From: Asticcacaulis machinosus
GTDB taxonomy: Bacteria; Pseudomonadota; Alphaproteobacteria; Caulobacterales; Caulobacteraceae
Direction: 5' to 3'
DNA: 64,000 nucleotides
Assembly: GCF_028550435.1 (NCBI RefSeq)
Contig: NZ_JAQQKV010000001.1
Location: forward strand, 1,240,001-1,304,000
Numbering within the stretch: the stretch's first letter is position 1; every line of letters starts with the position of its first letter. The translations under genes were made by a program, and so were the position numbers. Of the stretch, positions 57,229-64,000 are shown piece by piece. The notes beneath the pieces were generated by a model. That model searched no databases, was not told the DNA's origin, and saw nothing but the letters and a program-made list of their open reading frames with translations.

Positions 57229-57600
57229 ATGGAAACCCCGCACCTGCAAGCTGAAGCCGAGCCCCAGTTCAAAAGATATATCCACTTTTTCGACCATTAC
57301 TTAAGTCATCCGCGCCAGCCCTTATCGCGGCTTATGCACTATGCCGCCATAGCCATAAGTGCCACGACGCTTCTGGTGGCTATATGGGATGGTAATCCAC
57401 TGCTGTTTCTGGCCGGGCTGATTGTCAGCTACGCTCTGGCCTGGCTGGCGCATACCGTGGTTGAAAAGCATGATGGCTCTAAGCTTATCTATCCGCTGTG
57501 GGCGCTAATTGCCGACTTCCATATCGTGCTTCTGACCATGATCGGCCAGATTGATGTGCGCCGCCGCGTCGCCCGCCATGATCATGACTATCGGGCCTGA
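57229..57600 (+). CDS. DUF962 / Mpo1-like membrane protein
   Basis: This 123-residue membrane protein has two hydrophobic segments (about 42-62 and 65-82) and the family His pattern: FFDHYLSHPRQPLSRLMHYAA and AWLAHTVVEKHDG. The yeast homologue Mpo1 is an iron-dependent dioxygenase that shortens 2-hydroxy fatty acids. Bacterial members of this short type are not well studied. AAGGACAG precedes the ATG. The 220-base gap before it holds a possible transposase remnant on the other strand. Confidence 0.85.
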   Translation: METPHLQAEAEPQFKRYIHFFDHYLSHPRQPLSRLMHYAAIAISATTLLVAIWDGNPLLFLAGLIVSYALAWLAHTVVEKHDGSKLIYPLWALIADFHIVLLTMIGQIDVRRRVARHDHDYRA

Positions 57601-57607
57601 TTAAGGC

Positions 57608-58357
57608 TCAGACTTTCAACCCCTTAAACCAGCCCTCAAGGCTTACGGCCTGTGCGCGATGAATATCGGCACGGGCCGTAGCCTCGGCATCCGCGCCCCA
57701 GGTCTCGGCCTGAAACGCCTCGCCGATACGTGATAACCGGTGTGCCTCTTCGCCCGTAACCCGCCCTTTAAACAATGCCAGCGCCAGTATAACCGACCCA
57801 AGCAGCGGAGTCGCCGCCATGAGTCCGGCCCGTTCATAAATAGTGGCCGATGCCACCAATGCCTTTAACCCCGCCACGGTGGCTTCGGGCTGAGGCTTAT
57901 GGACGATCGACAGATTTTGCTCGAACCGCAGGCCCAGTTCCTTTTCAGCCCAGTTCAGGATCGGATCCCAGCCTGCGGATTCGCGCGCGTTTAACTCCGC
58001 CGGATAGTCGGACGGATAGCACAACAGGTCGGTTTCGGCATAACGCCCGATCTCGGCCAGAGCCTCCGGCAGCGTGCCTTCCATCCGGTCAAGGGCGGCG
58101 TAAGCAAGCCGCGTCAGGGGCATGTCGTTAAATTCAACCACGTCTGCGACCGCGTTCCATTCTGCGGCGACCTTGGCGGCCAGCGCGAAATTAGGCAGGG
58201 CCAGAGTCTTACCCGCCGGGGTCTTGGCGGGGCGCCCGTCCAGCGTTACCGCAAAGCCATCGGGCGTCTGCGCAAACGCCGCCTCTTTCCAGAAGCGTTT
58301 GGGACGGAAACCGATTTTATCGGCATTTTTGGCGGGTTTATCTTCGGGTATGCTCAT
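57608..58357 (-). CDS. ATP12-family F1-ATPase assembly chaperone
   Basis: This 249-residue protein of the ATP12 family in mitochondria binds the F1 alpha subunit during ATP synthase assembly. Conserved parts are FWKEAAFAQTPDGFAVTLDGRPAKTP, PLTRLAYAALDRMEG, ETDLLCYPSDYPAEL and WDPILNWAEKELGLRF. The ATG at 58357 (MSIPEDKPAKN) is preceded by GAGG; a TTG at 58366 is also open. The order crcB-RluA-HAD-ATP12, all on the minus strand, is common in Caulobacteraceae, so this is likely the last gene of one transcript. Confidence 0.93.
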   Translation of the reverse strand: MSIPEDKPAKNADKIGFRPKRFWKEAAFAQTPDGFAVTLDGRPAKTPAGKTLALPNFALAAKVAAEWNAVADVVEFNDMPLTRLAYAALDRMEGTLPEALAEIGRYAETDLLCYPSDYPAELNARESAGWDPILNWAEKELGLRFEQNLSIVHKPQPEATVAGLKALVASATIYERAGLMAATPLLGSVILALALFKGRVTGEEAHRLSRIGEAFQAETWGADAEATARADIHRAQAVSLEGWFKGLKV

Positions 58358-58384
58358 GCGCCTCAAATAGGCCGCCTCAGCGTA

Positions 58385-59062
58385 TTACGCAACCGCGCGG
58401 GCTTCAAAAGCGTTAAGCGCCCCATCCAGTTCCGTAAAGTCATGCACGATCTGATGGGCACCGGCGGCATCCAGTTCCTCAACCGTGTGGAAACCCCACG
58501 ACACACCGATGGCATGGGCACGGGCCTCACGCGCCATGCGCATATCGAATGACGCATCACCAATCATCAGGGTCTGTGAGGCATCAACCCCCAGCACGCG
58601 CATGTTTTCCGTGACCATAAACGGGTGCGGCTTTGAGGGGCCGTCATCGCCGCAATAGCTGGCGTCAAAAATATCGTGCCAGCCAAACACATCCAGCACA
58701 CGATTGACCCCGCGGCGCGATTTACCCGTCGCCATTCCGATCAGCCAGCCCTCGGCCTTAAGACGCAGTAAGGTCGCTTCGGCACCGGGATAGAGAATTT
58801 CGCGAAAATCCGGATCGGCATGAAAGCGCAGGAACGCCTGTTTGTACTCATGGGCATAGGCCTCGATCAGGGCTGCATCGGCCTCAGGACGCAAATGTTG
58901 CAGCGCCTCAACCAGCGATAAACCCACGATATGGCGCGCCTCTTCGTAAGACGGCGTATCCAGCCCCACGGCGCGTGCACCTTCGATCAGGGCCTGTAAA
59001 ATCGGACCACGGCTGTCCACAAGGGTGCCGTCCACATCAAAAACCGCCAGCTTTAAACTCAT
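58385..59062 (-). CDS. HAD-superfamily phosphatase (Gph-like)
   Basis: This 225-residue hydrolase has HAD motif I FDVDGTLVDSRGP (nucleophile Asp9, acid Asp11), motif II Ser/Thr in GMATGKSRRGV, the Lys in SKPHPFM and motif IV MIGDASFDM. A helical cap lies between motifs I and II. It resembles phosphoglycolate phosphatases and other small sugar-phosphate phosphatases; the substrate cannot be told. It lies 27 bases upstream of the ATP12 gene on the same strand. Confidence 0.92.
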   Translation of the reverse strand: MSLKLAVFDVDGTLVDSRGPILQALIEGARAVGLDTPSYEEARHIVGLSLVEALQHLRPEADAALIEAYAHEYKQAFLRFHADPDFREILYPGAEATLLRLKAEGWLIGMATGKSRRGVNRVLDVFGWHDIFDASYCGDDGPSKPHPFMVTENMRVLGVDASQTLMIGDASFDMRMAREARAHAIGVSWGFHTVEELDAAGAHQIVHDFTELDGALNAFEARAVA

Positions 59063-59097
59063 CAGGGCTTACTTTTTATAGCTATATTATTTTAAGC

Positions 59098-59141
59098 GCG
59101 CATCTTTTCCCAAAACCACTGCACACTTTAAGGGATGCGCT
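59098..59141. repeat. GCGCATC...GATGCGC dispersed repeat, copy 3
   Basis: GCGCATCTTTTCCCAAAACC and CACTTTAAGGGATGCGCT form the ends of the motif, with inner pairing weaker than in copies 1 and 2. It lies in the 185-base gap between the RluA-like gene (upstream on the minus strand) and the HAD gene; the rest of that gap is AT-rich. Confidence 0.7.
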
Positions 59142-59247
59142 TTAACAATCAATTTAGATCAAATTTGACAAATTGACACTAAAAATAACGCAAAAATTGC
59201 ACAATATTGATCGTACAAATTACAGCGGTAATACTACGCCTTATGCC

Positions 59248-60255
59248 TTACCGCGACCGCTTCTTGCCTGACTTGGCGAACGGGTCGGTTTCGGCTTCAT
59301 CGGGCGTAAACCCAAAGCGCGCAAAACCCGCCTCAATCACCGGATCGAGCGGCGCCTCAACAATCAGCGTTCCGTGAGTCGGGTGCGGCAGTTCAATCCG
59401 GCGGTGATGCAGTTGCAGACCTAAGCCGACACTGAGTTCGCCTGATTTTTCATCAGCATATTTCGGATCGCCCAGGATCGAATGACCAATCGCCTTCATG
59501 TGGGCCCGAAGCTGATGGGTGCGGCCGGTATGAGGGCGCAACGCCATCCACGATACGCGCGGACCAGCGCGGGAGATGGTGACATATTCGGTCTCGGCCG
59601 CTTCGGCGCCCTGTTCCTTGATGTCGGCAGGCATAACGATTTCGCGATCATGAAAGCCCTTTTTAATCAAAGGCGTATCGATATAGCCCTCTTCAGGCTT
59701 AGGATTACCCGCCACCAGCGCCCAATAGGTCTTATGGGCTTTGCGCCGCGCAAAGGCCCCGGCCAGACGGGCGGCGGCATTGGGGGTCTTGCCCAGCAAC
59801 AGAACCCCCGACGTATCGCGGTCGAGCCGGTGCACCAGACGCGGGCGCTCCAGCCCCTCGCCCCACGCCGACAGCAGCCGGTCGATGTGGTTCTTGGTCT
59901 TGGTGCCACCCTGAACCGCCAGTCCCGCGGGCTTGTTGATGGCGATGACGTCTTCGTCCTCATAGAGCACTAACGACTTGGCGTACTTAATCTCATGGGG
60001 GCTTAAGGTCGCCCGTTCGCGCTTTTGCTGATCCTCAGAGGGAGCCGCCGGCAGTGGCGGCACACGCACGGTCGATCCGGTGCTCAGCCGGGTATCGGCC
60101 TTGACCCGGCCGCCATCGACGCGCACCTGACCTGACCGCAGCAGCTTATTGAGCTGGATGTGGTTGATGTGCGGCCAGCGGCGCTTGAAAAACTTATCGA
60201 CGCGCACGCCGTCTTCGCCGTCGGTAACATAAAGGGTTTTGACTTCGTTCGACAT
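59248..60255 (-). CDS. RluA-family 23S rRNA pseudouridine synthase (RluC-like)
   Basis: This 335-residue pseudouridine synthase has an S4 domain at about residues 10-75 (VRVDKFFKRRWPHINHIQLNKLLRSGQVRVDGGRV) and a catalytic domain with HRLDRDTSGVLLLGKT, where the Asp after HRL is the nucleophile. RPHTGRTHQLRAHM and a DPKYADEK region follow. The S4 domain and length favour RluC/RluD over RluA. The ATG at 60255 is one base after the crcB stop (TAAG-ATG), so translation is coupled to crcB. The TTG at 60267 inside crcB is not needed. Confidence 0.94.
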   Translation of the reverse strand: MSNEVKTLYVTDGEDGVRVDKFFKRRWPHINHIQLNKLLRSGQVRVDGGRVKADTRLSTGSTVRVPPLPAAPSEDQQKRERATLSPHEIKYAKSLVLYEDEDVIAINKPAGLAVQGGTKTKNHIDRLLSAWGEGLERPRLVHRLDRDTSGVLLLGKTPNAAARLAGAFARRKAHKTYWALVAGNPKPEEGYIDTPLIKKGFHDREIVMPADIKEQGAEAAETEYVTISRAGPRVSWMALRPHTGRTHQLRAHMKAIGHSILGDPKYADEKSGELSVGLGLQLHHRRIELPHPTHGTLIVEAPLDPVIEAGFARFGFTPDEAETDPFAKSGKKRSR

Positions 60256-60256
60256 C

Positions 60257-60646
60257 TTAAAACACAAACTTTCGGGTCAGATAAAGACCAACAATGACGG
60301 CCCCCACCGCCAGTAAAACTGATAATAACGCATAGCTGCTGGCAAGAACATAGTCGCGCCGCTCCAGCATCTGCACGACCTCCAGCGAAAAGGTCGAAAA
60401 GGTGGTAAACCCGCCTAAAATACCTACGCCCACAAACAGCCGCAGGCGCTCAAGTTCAAGCGGGGCCGGTGAGCGCATGACCACCGCCATCAGCATACCC
60501 ATCAGCAACCCGCCCAGAACATTGGCGGCAAAGGTCGCAAAGGGCCAGCCGCCCATTGGCAGATAAACCGCACTTAGGCGCGTCAGGCCATACCGCCCCA
60601 GCGATCCGATTGCGCCGCCCACAGCAATAAGCACCCAATTTAACAT
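60257..60646 (-). CDS. crcB: Fluoride ion channel CrcB/Fluc
   Basis: This 129-residue dual-topology fluoride channel has four membrane helices (about 4-24, 35-58, 68-90, 100-122). Family motifs are GGAIGSLGRYGL near the N-terminus, TFAANVLGGLLMG with the conserved Asn, and GILGGFTTFSTFSLE, where the FTTFSTF stretch lines the pore and binds the central Na+. It exports fluoride from the cytoplasm. I see no fluoride riboswitch in the ~85 bases between it and the divergent HIT gene. It is coupled to the RluA-like gene. Confidence 0.97.
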   Translation of the reverse strand: MLNWVLIAVGGAIGSLGRYGLTRLSAVYLPMGGWPFATFAANVLGGLLMGMLMAVVMRSPAPLELERLRLFVGVGILGGFTTFSTFSLEVVQMLERRDYVLASSYALLSVLLAVGAVIVGLYLTRKFVF

Positions 60647-60731
60647 GCGCTCTCATTACCTGTCTTGGCGGGCAAGGCATAGTCCTTTAGAGAGATTATA
60701 TAACTCATTGCGCTATGGACGAGCCGATTTC

Positions 60732-61163
60732 ATGAGCCTTTACGGTGATTACGACCCGAAAAACATCTTCGCCAAGATCCTAAGCGGCGATATCCCCTGC
60801 GCCAAGGTCTATGAGGACGCACGCATTTTGAGCTTTATGGATGCGTTTCCGCAGGCCAAAGGCCATACGCTGGTGATCCCCAAGGTGTCTGCCCGTAACC
60901 TGTTTGATATCCGCTGCGAGGACTTACAAAACCTCATAGCCCATACCCAAAAAATTGGCCGTGCGGTCAGGTCAGTGCTGGAACCCGATGGTATTCGCAT
61001 TGCTCAGTTCAATGGCGAAGCGGCGGGCCAGACCGTGTTTCATATCCATTTCCATATTATCCCCGCCTGGGATGACGCCGCCCCGCGCGCCCATGCGTCC
61101 GGTCAGATGGCCGATCTCAACGAACTCAAAGACCTCGCGTCCCGCATCAAAGCCAAGCTATAG
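60732..61163 (+). CDS. HIT-family nucleotide hydrolase/transferase
   Basis: This 143-residue HIT protein carries the active-site triad HIHFHIIPAW (His-x-His-x-His-x-x) near residue 108, and the N-terminal YDPKNIFAKILSGDIPCAKVYED typical of the Hint/HIT-like group. It hydrolyses small nucleotide phosphoramidates or similar. I chose the ATG at 60732 (MSLYGDYDPKN); the frame is open to 60645, but that part overlaps the divergent crcB start. The phosphatase gene follows after 3 bases. Confidence 0.94.
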   Translation: MSLYGDYDPKNIFAKILSGDIPCAKVYEDARILSFMDAFPQAKGHTLVIPKVSARNLFDIRCEDLQNLIAHTQKIGRAVRSVLEPDGIRIAQFNGEAAGQTVFHIHFHIIPAWDDAAPRAHASGQMADLNELKDLASRIKAKL

Positions 61164-61166
61164 CCC

Positions 61167-61790
61167 ATGTTCTATGTTCTCCGCCACGGCCAGACCGACT
61201 GGAATGCCGCGCTCCGGCTGCAAGGCTCAACCGACATCGCGCTCAATGAGATTGGCCGTGAGCAGGCCAGAGTCGCCGCGCAGTTGCTGACCGGGCAAGG
61301 CCTGACCAAGATTGTCGCCTCCCCCCTGTCGCGGGCGCGTGAGACGGCGGAGATCGTCGGCCATGCTGTCGGATTGGAGGTCGAGACTGATCCGCGTCTG
61401 ATCGAGCGTAATTTCGGCGCCTTTGAGGGCCTGACCCTGCCCGAAGTCGAGGTCTTGCGCCGTGACATGGGCGCTATCATGAACCCTGAGGCTGATCTGG
61501 ATGGCCGCCACTACCCGCTTGATGCCGAACCGTTGAGTGCGGTATTCAAGCGCGTGTCGTCGTCACTAATTGATCACCGCAAGAACAACGCGGTCAGCCT
61601 GTTTGTCTTTCACGGCATTCCGTTCCGTGTGGTCAGCAAGCTTTATCTGGGTGAGATGCACACCAGCCCCAATGCCTCACCGGTGCGCTTTGAGCCGGTG
61701 GGTGATGGCTGGCATATGTCGCCGCTTGACCCCGGTAACACGCCTCTGTCGCAACATCAAAACCTTCAGACCAGCATGGGCCGCTTCTGA
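61167..61790 (+). CDS. Histidine phosphatase family protein
   Basis: This 207-residue member of the phosphoglycerate-mutase-like phosphatases has the catalytic motif LRHGQTDWN at residues 5-13 (His7), the second Arg in SPLSRARETAEI, the acid Glu in IERNFGAFEG and the late His in FVFHGIPFR. Members include broad sugar-phosphate or nucleotide phosphatases and cobalamin-type enzymes; substrate unknown. It starts three bases after the HIT gene stop, in one operon. Confidence 0.93.
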   Translation: MFYVLRHGQTDWNAALRLQGSTDIALNEIGREQARVAAQLLTGQGLTKIVASPLSRARETAEIVGHAVGLEVETDPRLIERNFGAFEGLTLPEVEVLRRDMGAIMNPEADLDGRHYPLDAEPLSAVFKRVSSSLIDHRKNNAVSLFVFHGIPFRVVSKLYLGEMHTSPNASPVRFEPVGDGWHMSPLDPGNTPLSQHQNLQTSMGRF

Positions 61791-61992
61791 CACAAAATCT
61801 TCCGAACCCATCACAAAACGGGCGCGAAAAATTTATTTAAATATGAAAATATTCATCAGAACACTGCATATATCTGAAAAATAACATTATTTTTTGCAAA
61901 ATTAAACAGAGATTCACTCGTATCGTTTAGTGTGCACTGCAACAGTAAGATTGTTGCGTAAGGTATCATTGCACATGCCAGGGCGTTACGAG

Positions 61993-64000
61993 ATGCAAAA
62001 AGCTCTCTTTATCTCCGATATTACCGATCAGATCGCGCCGATTGCGCCCGATTGTCCCAACGCGGTGATATACGACCTGTTCCGCGATACGCCCGATCTG
62101 ATGGTGGTGGCGGTTGCTGACACCGATGGTACGGTTTTAGGCCTCATTGAACGTCACACCTTCAATCTGAGGATGGCCGCGGAATTTGGCCGCGCCCTGT
62201 TCAGCCGCAAGCCGGTTACGGCCATGATGGATGCCGACCCGCTTAGGGTCGATATAGGTACCCCTTTGCGCGATTTTACCCGTGCAACTCTGGCCGAGCG
62301 CCCGTCAGAACTGATGCGCGGCTTTATCGCCACGCATGAGGGCAAATATGTGGGTGTCGGCACCGGCCTTTCCGTGCTTAAGGCCATTAGTGCCGATCTG
62401 CAAAATGCCTTTGACCTTCAACAGGTTATGACCCAGGATCTGTTGCGCCTGAGCGCCGAAGCCCAGCGCAGTCAGGTGTTCCTCAACACCGTCATCAACA
62501 ATATCCCGGCGATGGTGCTGGTCAAAAACGCCGATGACCAGCGCATACGCCTGATCAACCACGCCGGCGAGCGATTGTTTAACGTCAGGGCGTCTGATGT
62601 GGTTGGCAAGACCAGTCAGGAATTGTTCCCTGCCGATGTCACCGCCCGCATTCTGGCCAGCGACCGTAAGGCGCTTGAGGGCTCGGAGGCGGTCGTCATG
62701 GACGATGAAATCTTTACCGACGCCCAGCAGCGTAAGCGCGTTCTGCAACTCAAAAAAACGGTTCTGCGCAGCGATGACGGTACCGCCGACAGCATCATCA
62801 CGCTCGGCATGGATCTGACCGAACAAAAAGAGGCTGAGGCCCGTATTGCGCAACTGGCTCACTATGATCCGCTCACGGGGCTGGCCAACCGGGCTTTGTT
62901 TGCCACGGATCTGGAAAAATCCTTAAGCCGCGCCCAAAGATCGGGCCGGTCGTTCGCGCTAATGTGTCTTGATCTCGATCGCTTTAAGGCGGTCAACGAT
63001 TCCTACGGCCACCTGATGGGGGATCAATTACTGATTCAGGTTGCCGAACGGTTGCGAGCGTGTGTGCGCAAGGGTGATCTGATCGCACGCATGGGTGGGG
63101 ATGAATTTGCCGTTATTCAGGATATCACCCGCCCTGATGACGCCCAGCATCTGGCCGGACGCATTGTTGAGGCCATGAAGGCACCGTTCAAGGTGGGGGA
63201 CATGCGTTTCCAGATCGGCATCTCGATCGGCATCGTCATCGCCCCTCAGGACGGGCTTGATCCCCACAACCTGCTGTCGCGGGCAGACCTGGCCATGTAC
63301 CGCGTCAAGGCCGAAGGTCGCAACGGCTGGTGCTTTTTCAAGCCGGAAATGGATGAGCAGTTGCAGCGCCGGCTTGAGATGGAGCAGGATTTAAAGCGCG
63401 CGCTGGCCGACAACCAGTTCCAGCTTTATTTCCAGCCCCTGCTCAATCTCGACACCCAAGAAATTACGTCGTTTGAAGCCTTGCTGCGCTGGCACCATCC
63501 GGTGCGTGGCATGGTCTCACCGGCCGAGTTTATCCCCGTCGCCGAAGAGTCGGGCCTGATCGGGCCTCTGGGTGAATGGGTGCTGAAAACTGCTTGTAAT
63601 GCCGCCGCAACATGGTCGCAGCCGTGGCGCATTGCTGTCAATATCTCACCGCTCCAGTTCCGCCATAAGTCCCTGCCCGTGCTGGTCAAAAAGGCGCTGA
63701 AGGCCGCTGGCCTGCCCGCCAGCCGTCTTGAGCTTGAAATCACCGAAAGCGTGCTGCTGGAAAACGAAAAGCAGAACCTGAGCATCCTCACGCAAATCCG
63801 CGATATGGGCGTGCGTATTGCGATGGATGATTTTGGCACCGGCTATTCGTCGCTCAGCTATCTGCGCGCCTTCCCGTTCGACAAGATCAAGATAGATCAG
63901 TCGTTCGTGCGCGACCTGCCTCACGACCGCGATGCCCTGTCGATCATCCGCGCCATCACGGACATGGCCCAGTCTTTGGGCGTACGCATCACCGCCGAAG
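61993..64000 (+). CDS. PAS-GGDEF-EAL cyclic di-GMP protein (3' end cut)
   Basis: This cyclic di-GMP signalling protein is truncated by the right edge after 669 codons. Residues 1-135 form an N-terminal domain with a CBS-like look (ITDQIAPIAPDCPNAVIYDL, GTVLGLIERHTF). A short coiled coil leads to a PAS domain (about 158-275, NTVINNIPAMVLVKNADD). GGDEF follows at about 285-450, active motif MGGDEF near 367-372, and EAL from about 455 with the EALLRW motif near 494 and catalytic-site DDFGTGYSSLSYL. Both output domains look intact. The ATG at 61993 has AGGG eight bases upstream; an in-frame ATG at 61975 is possible. Confidence 0.93.
   Translation, partial: MQKALFISDITDQIAPIAPDCPNAVIYDLFRDTPDLMVVAVADTDGTVLGLIERHTFNLRMAAEFGRALFSRKPVTAMMDADPLRVDIGTPLRDFTRATLAERPSELMRGFIATHEGKYVGVGTGLSVLKAISADLQNAFDLQQVMTQDLLRLSAEAQRSQVFLNTVINNIPAMVLVKNADDQRIRLINHAGERLFNVRASDVVGKTSQELFPADVTARILASDRKALEGSEAVVMDDEIFTDAQQRKRVLQLKKTVLRSDDGTADSIITLGMDLTEQKEAEARIAQLAHYDPLTGLANRALFATDLEKSLSRAQRSGRSFALMCLDLDRFKAVNDSYGHLMGDQLLIQVAERLRACVRKGDLIARMGGDEFAVIQDITRPDDAQHLAGRIVEAMKAPFKVGDMRFQIGISIGIVIAPQDGLDPHNLLSRADLAMYRVKAEGRNGWCFFKPEMDEQLQRRLEMEQDLKRALADNQFQLYFQPLLNLDTQEITSFEALLRWHHPVRGMVSPAEFIPVAEESGLIGPLGEWVLKTACNAAATWSQPWRIAVNISPLQFRHKSLPVLVKKALKAAGLPASRLELEITESVLLENEKQNLSILTQIRDMGVRIAMDDFGTGYSSLSYLRAFPFDKIKIDQSFVRDLPHDRDALSIIRAITDMAQSLGVRITAE

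Noticed and set aside
60647-60731. Fluoride riboswitch upstream of crcB
   Set aside because: The short divergent gap does not show the conserved crcB-motif pseudoknot segments that I could recognise.

Overview
The window looks like chromosomal DNA of a Caulobacteraceae bacterium, most likely Asticcacaulis or a close relative. This is inferred from a divK-pleD pair, gapR (DUF2312) beside rpmJ, a stand-alone motA, several TonB-dependent receptors, a crcB/RluA/HAD/ATP12 gene run, and GC-rich codon use. No species call is possible from the sequence alone. I see no rRNA, tRNA, CRISPR array, prophage or complete insertion sequence.

Layout. 1-3.1 kb: an RND efflux pump (permease cut by the left edge, lipoprotein adaptor) divergent from a TetR regulator, with a perfect inverted repeat between them. 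3.1-8.7 kb: the glyoxylate bypass, with a ScfR/RamB-type regulator divergent from aceA and aceB and two unrecognised small proteins interleaved. 8.9-18.9 kb: a carbohydrate locus in which an ECF sigma factor, FecR-type anti-sigma factor and STN-domain TonB receptor are followed by three overlapping exported or lipoprotein enzymes (GH28, GH43, six-hairpin), probably for pectin or rhamnogalacturonan. 18.9-25 kb (minus strand): three DUF6491 paralogues, mnmC, an Ala-rich lipoprotein, motA and an MltB-type transglycosylase. 25-30 kb: rpmJ, gapR, a hypothetical gene, and a GPH symporter with a GH94 cellobionate-phosphorylase-like enzyme. 30-38 kb: an HDAC-family amidohydrolase, a TonB receptor with an S9A peptidase and a PaiB-like protein, an AraC regulator and an HSL-type esterase. 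38.5-42.9 kb: an iron module (membrane protein, PepSY protein, siderophore receptor) with a Fur-like box. 43-49 kb: topA, rnr and rpmG. 49-54 kb: another TonB receptor, a sterol-desaturase-family protein and divK-pleD. 54-64 kb: a RidA-like protein, a FemAB/GNAT-like protein, a 24-residue peptide gene, DUF1801, a CPCC protein, DUF962, ATP12, HAD, RluA, CrcB, HIT and a histidine phosphatase, ending in a GGDEF-EAL protein cut by the right edge.

The intergenic DNA is unusually structured. Four dispersed repeat families recur: CTCCCC/GGGGAG palindromes; a bipartite version near 4.6 and 54.7 kb; a GCGCATC...GATGCGC motif in three copies; and a ~70-base element joined to a variable perfect hairpin at 6.5 and 31.2 kb. 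Four LacI-type palindromes lie upstream of two sugar loci and of the 24-residue peptide gene. The regulators that would bind them are not in the window.
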